Below, piece by piece: positions 24,101 to 33,634 of a stretch of 64,000 nt of DNA. Position 1 is the stretch's first letter, and each line of letters starts with the position of its first letter. The position numbers and the translations under genes were made by a program. Under the pieces are notes generated by a model, which was not told the origin of the DNA, searched no databases, and worked only from the letters and a program-made list of their open reading frames with translations. This DNA is from Xenopus tropicalis. Taxonomy: Eukaryota; Chordata; Amphibia; Anura; Pipidae. The stretch spans positions 26,118,482 to 26,182,481 of the forward strand of contig NC_030681.2 in assembly GCF_000004195.4 (NCBI RefSeq). The letters run 5' to 3'.

Positions 24101-24659
24101 AGCCTGAACATTACATATTTTTGCCAGAAGAAATTTACCCTAGTGCCACTGTAGACATATAATACAGTTGCAGTCCCGCAAATGTTCCTACATTCAGCTG
24201 TGCATGAAACCAGTTTCTGTGTAGTTGTGCCCGCACTACCTCCCTTCCTTCCTGTCTTCCATTCTGAATCAAGCACTGGGGCAGAGGAACCCTGGTGCTA
24301 CCCCAACCTTCTAACCAGATGGTATATCTAGGGTTTCCTTCATGCCCAGCGTAAATAGGCACAGCACACTTGCACCTAAATAATTTGGCGCTTGCGTCGC
24401 TTGTACACCAAACTGGCCGGAAATTAGACAAACTTCTGTGCAATTGCAGATAAATATAATAAGCAGTATTATCACAAACAATATGCGAATGCAAACGTTT
24501 TTATACCTTGTTTTTTTCCCCCATGTTGCAGCAGTGTTATTGCAGCTGATCAGAGGGTTATGCCTGCCCCAGTTGCACGCTTAGCAGAAAAATGGACTTA
24601 ATTCATGTTGCAGCTAATTTGGTGCAAGTTGCAGCTAACATTTTGGAGATTGTGTCACA
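21114..24659. other. Intergenic DNA, no gene recognised
   Basis: No gene is supported. There is a short TA repeat at about 23370-23387. Minus-strand open frames between 24061 and 24494 have no recognisable domain. The sequence is otherwise unremarkable. Confidence 0.4.
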
Positions 24660-24667
24660 TCTGGCAT

Positions 24668-24940
24668 TAGGGTTGCTACCTGTCTGGTTTTGACCTGGAC
24701 AGCCTGGTTTTCGGTAGGACTGTCCGGATCAAAACTACAAGCCCAGTTTTCCAATTTTAGAAAACTGGTCAGGATTCTTGAAGATTGATGTGGTGATTGG
24801 CCAGTTATTAGTCATTGCACCATAGCCTCGCCACCATGGCAGTGCAGTCCACCCCCATGATGTTACGCCCGCCCTGTCCCCGTGATGCCACGCTTTGCCT
24901 CCCAGACCAGAGTTCCCTGGCAGGCAAGGTGGCAACCCTA
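24668..24940. mobile_element. hAT element with 8-bp target duplication TCTGGCAT
   Basis: The ends are TAGGGTTGCTACCTGTC and CAAGGTGGCAACCCTA, flanked by TCTGGCAT at 24660-24667 and 24941-24948. TAGGGTTGCCA is a common hAT terminus. The 273-bp element is nonautonomous. The 99-codon minus-strand frame across it is incidental. Confidence 0.85.
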
Positions 24941-25338
24941 TCTGGCATGCAGCTTCAAAGTGATATTCGCCCATGAACCATTTAGTGCAAGTCCACTGTG
25001 CATATAGATACAACCCACAGCGTCTATAAGCCATATGCGATTCGGCAGAAGGTGCAAGACAGGCTCAGTGCCACTCATGGCAGCCGCAGAAAAGTGAAAG
25101 TAGTCTGTTTGAACACAATCACCTGTTGCAGGGCAACATTTATGTCAATTTTAGCACAATTGCCCTTGGAACTTCATTTGCATTTTCCCCTTACATAGAC
25201 TCCTTATAGAATATCTGCTAGTCGCTTTAACTAATGTTCCTATTGCAGCTGCATCCCTTGTACTTCTCCACACTTGGCGACATATTTAGGATTCTGGCAG
25301 ATTTCGTGTTGCGTATCCCGTACTGGCGAAGACCTGCT

Positions 25339-27325
25339 TCCTGCATGTTGTCTGGAAGGCTATTACTCAGCTTTATTAAATCACCTGCTTTGTAGCACTG
25401 GCTGTACTCTCCTTTGAGTCTAACTGTTCCTGATATGATGGACGAGGCACCCACATTTAATGTCGCAATCATTCCCAGGCTGAAGGAACCCCAGCACATA
25501 AAGCTTTGCTTATAAAATAAAGTGCTGAAAGATTCAGAGCATAAACATGATTAAGTAGAAATGACATAGAATATTAATGTCCCTACTTATTTCTACATAA
25601 TCACTTGAGTTTCAGTTTGAAAAAGGGCAGGTTGAACCTTTAATGTCCTGTGTTGACATGAAGGTCCAGTCAGTTAGTTTTCCTGTTAATTCCAGCTTCA
25701 AGGGCCAATATCCAGCAGAGTGCAAGCTCTTTTGCTTGTTTCTATGTTTATAAGCATAGTGACGGGACCAGACTGTGACCAAACACCAAATATATACAGT
25801 TATGGGACCTGTTATCCAGAATGCTCAGGACCTAGATATAGGCTCTTTCTGTAGTTTGGATCTCCATACCTTAAGTCTACTAAGAAATCATTTATACATT
25901 AATTAAACCCAATAGGATTGTTTTGCCTTCAATAAGGATTAATTATATCTTAGTTGGGATCAAGTACAAGGTACATGTAGGGGACCCATTATCCAGAATG
26001 CTCGGGACCTGGGGTTTTCCAGATAAGGGGTCTTTCCGTAATTCAGATCTCCTACCTTAAGTCTACTAAAAAATTATTTAAACAGTGATTAAACCCAATA
26101 GGATGGTTTTGGCTCCAATAAGGATTAATTATATCTTAGTTGGGATCAAGTACGAGGTACTGTTTTATTATTACAGAGAAAAAGGAAACCATTTTTAAAA
26201 ATGTGAATTATTTGATTAAAATAGAGTCTATGGGAGATGGTCTTTCTGCAATTCGGAACTTTCTGGATAATGGGTTTCCAGGGGTCCGATACCTGTACTG
26301 TTTTATTATTACTACAGAGCTTCAGAGCTTTCTGGAAAACTGGTTTCCACATAATAGATCCTATACCTGTACATATGTTTACGTATATGGAAAGGATTGA
26401 AACAAGATTGTGATTGCGGATTACAGTCATTTTTTTTAATTAATATATGGTGAAAAGTTGTTTTACTCTTTCTTTCATTATGCAAAAGAAATTGAAGGGT
26501 AAAGTTCCCCTTTAAAGAAGCCCAGTTAATACCAAGGTTTTTAGCAAATAGCTTAGTATTCAGCCTGTGATTGCCATATACAGTATATTTATAGACTGAG
26601 CTACAAGCTGTAAATATAGTCATATGCATATTTCTGGAAAGCAGCTTATTTAATGGATCCGAAATGCTGGCTGACATGAAGCACTACATTGCAGCAGGTT
26701 ATAAAAGATGAATAAGGATTCGGAACGCTTGTTTCAGATGCATGGAAAATCAAATGTGCAGTAAGACGCTCCGTTCGTATAGAATAAATATTTCAAACTT
26801 TGACTTAAATGCTTCAAAGTGCTGCTTTTCATTTTGATGCTCCATGAAATAATTGCCTTGCTTCCGAAGTCTTCCATGTTTTCACGATGTCATTAGGCAT
26901 CCGGGTTTGCTTGTATTTATGTCACAGAGGGCATTCGGTGCGCTTTGCTGCACTTGGTGTTACATGACAGCACCCAGTAAGCCCTGTGCCTACAGAATGT
27001 CATAGTAAGTAGTGATGAGCAAAATTTTTCAGCAGGCATGGATTTAAGGTGAATTTCTGCATTTCACCATTGACAGATTGTTTTGTGAAACTGGCGCAAA
27101 ATGTGCAGTGGAAAAATTTGGTGCGTCATTTTTTGATTCGTGTGTCAATATTTTTTCCGGGGCGCAACAAAAACAAATCGTGCATCAAAAAAATAATGCG
27201 TCAAAAAAATAGTTGGTCGTGTGTGTCATTTTATTGGTGTGTGCAACAATTTTTTTGCCGTGCAACATCTTCTGCGTTGCGTAAATTTTTTGCCATTTTG
27301 CAAATTTTTATACAAAGCAAAATGG
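25339..27325 (+). repeat. 2-kb duplication, copy 1
   Basis: This segment is repeated in the same orientation at 41053-43071. Identity starts sharply at TCCTGCATGTTGTCTGG and ends at AAGCAAAATGG. Contents are a conserved short minus-strand frame (25340-25499), two or three copies of the common ATCCAGAATGCTCGGGACC repeat, and the left part of a GATGAGC-ended MITE at 27010. Relative to copy 2 it carries about 45-60 extra bases near 26105 and lacks about 80 bases near 26310. Confidence 0.93.
25796..26390. mobile_element. Copies of an abundant TIR repeat (GGTATGGGACC type)
   Basis: CAGTTATGGGACCTGTTATC at 25797 and GGGACCCATTATCCAGAATG at 25980 are two left-end-like copies. Right-end-like sequence TGGATAATGGGTTTCCAGGG with a following CGATACCTGTA closes near 26296, and a further partial copy ends with CCTATACCTGTACA at about 26373. 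The TIR is ACAGGTATGGGACC. The family recurs at 39061, 40312 and 41513-42117. Confidence 0.6.
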
Positions 27326-27330
27326 TTAAA
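27009..27330. mobile_element. GATGAGC-ended MITE, right end missing
   Basis: The left end reads TAGTGATGAGCAAAATTTT, and the interior has many GTGCG and TTTTTTG words. The sequence leaves its family at AAAATGG and lacks the right terminus GCTCATCACTA that is present in the other copy at 43081-43091. It is truncated at the duplication edge. Confidence 0.7.
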
Positions 27331-28305
27331 AAAAATTATTTGCCCCCCTCCCAACACCCATTGCCTGTTTCAGACTCCGACATCTTTTGATTTACGGCTG
27401 CCGTAGCCCTTATATTACAGTGTCACCCACTGTGACCTACAGCACTTATATTCTCCTATTTGTGTCTGTAAATTACCCTATAGAAATTACCCTATAGAAA
27501 AATAGGAAGATTTTTAATGAAGTTGATGTGGCCGCTCAGTGTTTATCCTGCATTTCAAATAAAACAATGCAGCTGATTTGAGTTTGCGTGCCTGCTTTAT
27601 TTATTATTCAATAGAAATGAGTTGCTTATATCTGGAATATATGGAATATATAGCTAATAAAATAGGTTTGTGCACATTTATAGACAGGTATGCACATTTA
27701 GGGGCACATTTACTAAAACTCTTTTTTTTCTCAGTTTTTTCTGGCCTTGAAAATCGTATAAACTTGACATGGTATAAATTCAAATTAAACTCGATCATTG
27801 CTGTGAGAGAGGACGCAGAGGAGGAGCACTATACATGGCAGGACTGCTGAACCCAGGAACGACACTGCAGGTCGGGAACAGGGAAAGAAAAAGGAGCAGC
27901 CACCTGATCCATACCTGTGACTCCTGCGCATCCTATACTCTGTTTGTGAGTGTATTGGGAAGTTTTATTTATATTAAAGTATTTAAGTTTTTACACATAT
28001 GGCGTATGCATTTATCCCACAGTAAATGCACAGAAGGGAAGGGAAACGGAAAGGTTGTGGAATTAACCTAAAGTTGCTAAAGTTGGAAATTTACCTATGT
28101 GAAGTGGTTTCTAACACTGCCTGAAATTAAGAGGTGGGAAAGCAGAGAGTCGTGAGCTACAAGCGAACCAATTGGATGCCATATAAACCCAAGGGGGTCT
28201 GTAAGTAGATTGGCAATCGGAAAGGGATATCACAACTGGGCACAAAAGGGTGATATAAGTAAAAGTCATCACTGGTGTTAAAAAGCACATGAGAGTGCAC
28301 ATTGT
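27331..28305. other. Intergenic DNA with a MITE end
   Basis: A GGGGCACATTTACTAAAACT terminus occurs at about 27702, the same type as the MITE at 4520, but its partner is not evident. The short plus-strand frames at 27578-28071 lack supporting features. Confidence 0.4.
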
Positions 28306-29625
28306 GAAGTAACATAGTAACATAGTAACATAGTAAGTTGGGTTGAAAAAAGACATACGTCCATCAAGTTCAACCATAATGCCTATACCTAACCTGCCTA
28401 ACTACAAGTTGATCCAGAGGAAGGCAAAAAACCCCATCTGAAACCTCTCTAATTTGCCTCAGAGGGGAAAAAATTCCTTCCTGACTCCAAGATGGCAATC
28501 GGACCAGTCCCTGGATCAACTTGTACTAAGAGCTATCACCCATAACCGTGTATTCCCTCACTTGTACTGAGAGCTATCTCCCATAACCCTGTATTCCTTC
28601 ACTTGTACTGAGAGCTATCTCCCATACCCCTGTATTCCCTCACTTGCTAAGAATCCATCCAGCCCCTTCTTAAAGCTATATAATGTATCAGCCAGTACGA
28701 CTGATTCGGGGAGGGAATTCTACAACTTCACAGCTCTCACTGTAAAAAATCCTTTCCGAATATTTAAATGGAACCTCCCTTCTTCTAAACGGAGTGGGTG
28801 CCCTCGTGTCCGTTGGAAGGACCTACTGGTAAATAAAACATTAGAAAGGTTATTATATGATCCCCTTATATATTTATACATAGTTATCATGTCACCTCTT
28901 AAGCGCCTCTTCTCCAGTGTAAACAGACCCAACTTGGCCAGTCTTTCTTCATAACTGAAACTTTCCATACCCTTTACCAGCTTAGTTGCCCTTCTCTGGA
29001 CCCTCTCTAACTCAGTAATGTCTCGTTTGAGCACTGGAGACCAAAACTGAACAGCATATTCTAGATGGGGCCTTACCAGCGCTCTGTAAAGGGGAAGAAT
29101 AACCCCCTCCTCCCGTGAATCTATACCCCTTTTAATACAGCTCAAAACCTTGTTTGCCCTTGCAGCTGCTCCCTGGCATTGCTTGCTACAGCCAAGTTTA
29201 TTATCTACAAGGACTCCAAGGTCCTTCTCCATTATGGATTTGCCTAGTGCAGTCCCATTAAGGGTATACGGGGCTTGTATATTTTTACATCCCAGGTGCA
29301 TGACCTTACATTTATCCACATTAAATCTCATCTGCCACTTAGCTGCCCAGATTGCCAGTTGGTCAAGATCCTGCTGCAGGGATGTCACATCCTGGATAGA
29401 ATTGACTGGTCTGCAGAGTTTTGTGTCATCTGCAAACACTGATACATTACTCATAATACCCTCCCCTAAGTCATTTATGAACAAATTAAACAAAAGTGGA
29501 CCCAGTACAGAACCCTGAGGGACCCCACTGAGAACCTTATTCCAAGTAGAGAATGTACCATTAACAACCACCCTCTGTACCCGATCCTGTAGCCAGTTTT
29601 CTATCCATGTGCAAACGACTTCACT
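28306..29625 (-). mobile_element. CR1-type LINE, 5' truncated, reverse transcriptase C-terminal part
   Basis: An uninterrupted minus-strand frame from about 29620 down to 28720 encodes the palm and thumb of a non-LTR reverse transcriptase. Visible motifs are VLSGVPQGSVLGPLLF, then FADDTKL with the catalytic aspartate pair, then EKDLGVLVD and a C-terminal region with YRALVRPHLEYAVQFW. The frame extends upstream of the first possible start (WIENWLQDRVQR), so the 5' side is cut off and the endonuclease domain is missing. The 3' untranslated region runs to an ACATAGTA-type tail at 28306-28341, as CR1/L2 elements have. A 41-bp unit is repeated three times within that UTR (28520-28645). The open frame suggests a fairly young copy, though it cannot move on its own. 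Confidence 0.92.
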
Positions 29626-29875
29626 AAGTAATAACAGTATTACACTATATTTTTTTCTCTTTTCTTTCTTTTTTTCTTCTTTTCCTTATAAGACCTCATC
29701 GCTAAGTCTAAAGCAGAAGAGGGCACTTTGGAGTAATTTATTGAACTGTATTTATAAAATGTCAAGATAATGCTTGAATCGTTCGTATAAAAATTTTGAG
29801 TTTACGTTCCTGAATCTTTCGAGTTGAAAGTATTGTTACTCGTTCGTTTCCATGAATCCTCTTTATTTTTCCCAA

Positions 29876-29963
29876 ACAGGAATTGCTCCAGTAGCCATTT
29901 TAGGAGCATTGGCACTCATTCTTCACTGGGTGAAACAGAAAATAATGATGTCTATGAAGATTT
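29876..29963 (+). other. Possible orphan exon coding a transmembrane segment
   Basis: A splice-acceptor-like TTTTTCCCAAACAG at 29866-29879 is followed by an open stretch that reads IAPVAILGALALILHWVKQK, a hydrophobic run followed by positive charges. That is the layout of a single-pass transmembrane exon beginning in phase 1, as in many receptor genes. No other exon of such a gene is recognisable nearby and the donor is unclear (CCAGGTCATG near 29973 is a candidate). It could equally be chance. Confidence 0.25.
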
Positions 29964-30420
29964 TCATTCATCCAGGTCATGGTATATCTAGTATAAATAA
30001 ATTTAAAGCAACTGGACTTGCTAAGTAATCATTGAAGACATTTCACTACTCATCTGAGCAGCTTCTTCAGTTCAACTCTATATATATAAGAAAATAATGA
30101 TGGAATTCAGTTCCCTATAAAACTTGTGAAATAGGAAACAATGAGGGGATTAAGTTCCCCTTGAATCTGGGTGAAATTTAACACAATGAGGGGACTAATT
30201 TCTCATTAAAAGTTTAACTACAGGCTGTTACTGGTACTCAACAGATCAAACCTGTCAAATTGTTTTTGACAAAAAAAGTTAACTAAACATTAATATATCA
30301 CAAATTATGGGAGTTACTTTCGAAAAAATCTAATTTTTCTAGAAATGATAACGAAAAAATCAAGTTCTGATGAAAAACCAATTTGTAAATCTCTAAATTA
30401 TCTTTACTTTATGTAAGAAA

Positions 30421-30638
30421 AGGAGCAGATTTATCAAAATGTGAGTTTATAGCTTAATACATAAAAACCCCCATTCTATTCATTCCTATGGGATTTTTAG
30501 AAGTGTATTTATCAAATGGTGAGTTCTAACATACACCCAATGATAAATACACCTTTAAAAATCCCATAGGAATGAGTAGAATGTGGGTTTTTATGTATTA
30601 AGCTCTAAACTCACATTTTGATAAATCTGCCCCTTTAA
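30421..30638. mobile_element. Palindromic MITE (GGAGCAGATTTATCA type)
   Basis: The ends are GGAGCAGATTTATCAAAATG and CATTTTGATAAATCTGCCCC. The arms are complementary for most of their length around about 30530 and share GTATTTATCAAATGGTGAG-like inner ends. Related palindromes occur at 3535 and 3696. Confidence 0.8.
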
Positions 30639-30639
30639 C

Positions 30640-31415
30640 ATTTGCCCGGCTGGGGCAATTAACCGGCCACCCCTCAGAAAAGGCATAGCACCCCATTCCT
30701 GAATAAGCCACATGGTTTGACACCTCATTCATGGGTCTAAGACAAACGGTGGTTAATTGCACCCTGCTGGGGCAATTAACCGCCCACCCCCTAAAAAAGA
30801 CATAGCACCCCATTCCTGAATAAACCGCATAGTTTGACACCTCATTCATGGATCTATGACAAACGGTGGTTAATTGCCCCTGCTGGGGCAATTAACCGCC
30901 CACCCCCTAGAAAAGTCATAGCACCCCATTCCCGAATAACCCACACAGTTTGACACCTCATTCATGGGTCTATGACAAACGGTGGTTAATTGCCCCCTGC
31001 TGGGGCAATTAACCGCCCACCCCTCAATTAACCGCCCACCCCTCAGAAAGGTCATAGCACCCCATTCCCGAATAAGCCGCACAGTTTGACACCTCATTCA
31101 TGGGTCTATGACAAACCTTGGTCAATTGCCCCCTGCTGGGGCAATTAAGTGCCCACCCCCTTGAAAAGTCATAGCAGACCATTCCCGAATAAGCCGCACA
31201 GTTTGACACCTCATTCATGGGTCTATGACAAATGGTGCGGGACTCAGTCAAAGTTGGTCTCAATGTTAAGTCTATGTGCGGATAATTGCCCCCTGTTGGG
31301 GCAATTAACCGCCCACCCTCTAAAAAAGTCATAGCACCCCATTCCCAAAGCAGCCGCACAGTTTGACACCTCACTCATGGGTCTACGACAAACGGTGCGG
31401 GACTAGTTACATACC
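30640..31415. repeat. 117-bp tandem repeat, about six units
   Basis: GCTGGGGCAATTAACC starts units at 30649, 30766, 30882, 30999 and 31135, with a variant at 31295. Spacings are 117, 116, 117, 136 and 160 bp; the longer ones are explained by a 20-bp local duplication at 31022 and an inserted segment at 31240-31275. Each junction forms a hairpin of GGTTAATTGCCCC and GGGGCAATTAACC. The minus-strand open frames here (with MRCQT or MNEVSN starts) are repeat translations. The block ends with a GAAGAAGAAGAAGAAG run at 31430. Confidence 0.9.
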
Positions 31416-31697
31416 GAACTTTTGTACGGAAGAAGAAGAAGAAGAAGCCTGTGAGATAACAGTAGTGATGCTTTGCAAGCCCCACTAATAGCTAAACGAG
31501 ATGGCAGTAACTGGTAGGAGGGTGGAAAGAAGATGGATAAAGGGATAGGGCTGACAGCTTTGTCATCTAATGCAAGCAATAGAAAGCAAATTTGTGTGTC
31601 TGCATTGACATTTCAAATCCCTGAGCCTTATTCTATTTCCCTCATGATAAAGGGATCAGAGGCAGAGAGCCTTACAGCACATTCATTTCCTACTATG

Positions 31698-31737
31698 TGA
31701 TGTCACTGGAGTCTGGCAAAAGAAAATCGTGACATCA
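31698..31737 (+). promoter_or_regulatory. Paired CRE-like sites upstream of the kinase gene
   Basis: TGATGTCA at 31698-31705 and its exact reverse complement TGACATCA at 31730-31737 are single-base variants of the CRE TGACGTCA bound by CREB/ATF factors. They lie just before a CT-rich tract (31743-31757) and the proposed first exon. There is no obvious TATA box. The regulatory role is inferred from position. Confidence 0.4.
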
Positions 31738-31744
31738 CAAGGTC

Positions 31745-31906
31745 TGTCTCTCTCTCCCCAGAGCGCTCTAGCTTGTCGAGGAGTGAGGTTCGTTGCTGTT
31801 GCGACTGCGATTGGATAGAGATTTTTGCTGTTTCAAAAATACTTTTTTATTCATTTTGAACTGAATTATATCCTGATTTGACCAAAACACCTAAAGGACT
31901 TATCGG
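31745..31906 (+). other. Probable noncoding first exon of the kinase gene
   Basis: A strong donor, TATCGG|GTAAGTTTTG, ends this segment at 31906. The next good acceptor in phase with the coding start is TTTAATTAGATATCTTCAG, ending at 33573, followed by 61 bases of leader and the Kozak-like CACCATGG at 33631. The 5' limit (about 31745, after the CRE-like pair) is a guess. The link to the kinase gene is inferred from splice signals alone. Confidence 0.4.
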
Positions 31907-33573
31907 GTAAGTTTTGAATATGTTTAATCCCATTATACACAGTGTGATACCAACAACATAGAAATACACAAAGCTGTTGAAAGTTACTTACTGCTCCAAA
32001 TGGGGGGAATAGAGGCCCAGTAGCCAGGTTAATTAATGAATGTATTACCATCATTGCAATCCAGCAATTACTGCTAGTAGCTTGGCATTCCCCTAATAAG
32101 GAATGGCGGTGGTACTGACGTATTGCTTAGCAATAATATTCATGGGGCAATCAATAAACTCGATGTTTTATAAGATTAACATCTGTCTGCATGGGAAGCC
32201 CAACATTAACATGCCATAGCCATAGGGTAACAGCTTATCTGGATATTATATATACACTTGTCTGAGCAACTTTTCCTTTTGGCAGTTAGTGACAGTTGGC
32301 CTTGAGCAGCCAGCCCACTTGTCAGCTTTGGTGGTGGGAGAAGTCTATGGCCTCTTACTATATCCAATGGTTCTAACTGAATCAATAAGTCCATTAATCT
32401 TGCTATTATGCAGAGCCTCTCGGCTTTGGCCAGACCACTTGTAGCTGAAGGACAGCTGGGGTGCTTGGGTTGGCCTCCATGGCAAATATATGTAACCAGT
32501 GTAACACAATACAATTTGTATATTTTTTTGAAAATGTTTTTATTGGGTTTTTACATATAGATTACATAAGGTTTTTGTTTTCTATGCCGTTTCTTTGTTT
32601 TTTAACAAAGATAATTATTTGTTTATCAGCATGTTTTATCCAACAATTTGTATATTTACAAAAGACCATTTCAGCGCCAGGGCCCCCCAATAAACCTGAA
32701 AAATCAAATGGCGTAATAGATCTTACTGGGCTCCACAGCAAATTAAGTTTAGGGCCCCAAAAGATTAATATTTTGGCCTATTATACCAAGATATGTTGAA
32801 ATTGCTTATCACTTAGTGCTGTACTGTGCCTCTACACTGCTGGGCAGGGTCTGCTCCCTCTGTAGTTACCCCCCTGTGTGAGTCCCTGCCCTAAACCTGA
32901 ATTTAGATATGACAGTAATAGACAGGCGGATATTACTAAATTCTTATCACCTTAAAAAAGTTATGCCTTACAGCTCTAAGAGGTAATGGAATTAATGAAA
33001 TGGGAATTAATGCAGCAAATGTATTAATCCCATCAGTGGCTTTCATTTTTATCTGAGTATCTTCAGCTCTTACCCAAAGGCCTAATAGTTATAAGGACTC
33101 AGCAGGTGAGAGTTGTGAAGATTTTTAACATCATGTAGGTTGTGTGATAACAACATAGAGATGCCCGAGACTGTTGCAGTCAGCATACGGACAACTCAGG
33201 GGCTTCACATTGGAAGATTCATAAGTTTGATGCTGCCCAAAAATTAGCAGATTTTTCTAAGATTTGCCCACCCCAGCTTCATACCCGCTGAGAAATGTAT
33301 CAACTAATTAATCAAATTTAACAGATCAGGAGGTCAGCGACCTGATGTACAGAGCTTATTTCATAGGGTGGAAATCAAAATGAATTCAGTTTTACATTCT
33401 AAATTAAACAAATTGTAAAATAAATATAATGCAACTGAAAATTATAATTATGTATGTAGTGTGTCTGCCGGAGCAGTTTAGTTTTATAAATAGAAATGGA
33501 TAAACACATAAATGCAGCGGTTGTTTCAGTTTCACTCATGAACGATTTTGATTTTTTAATTAGATATCTTCAG
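31907..33573 (+). other. Likely intron in the 5' UTR of the kinase gene
   Basis: This interval contains an L1-like insertion at 32526-32642 and a GGGCCCCCCAATAAACC repeat fragment at about 32681-32760. No open frame of note is present. Confidence 0.35.
32526..32642 (-). mobile_element. Short L1-like retroposed 3' end with 15-bp target duplication
   Basis: ACAATTTGTATATTT occurs directly at 32511-32525 and again at 32643-32657. The 117 bp between, read on the minus strand, ends with AACCCAATAAAAACATTTTC and an A-rich tail: a polyadenylation signal followed by a tail next to the duplicated site. This is the signature of LINE-driven retroposition with strong 5' truncation. The parent element cannot be named with certainty. 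Confidence 0.7.
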
Positions 33574-33634
33574 ATTCAATCGGGACACCTTGTCCTTTTA
33601 AGGACACTTCGTCCAGGTACCTTCTGATACCACC

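Noticed and set aside
22353..24494. Minus-strand frames of 64-119 codons as small genes
   Set aside because: No domains, splice signals or codon bias were visible. Lengths are what chance gives in intergenic DNA.
29150..29518. 122-codon plus-strand frame
   Set aside because: It is antisense to the CR1 reverse transcriptase frame, which has clear motifs.
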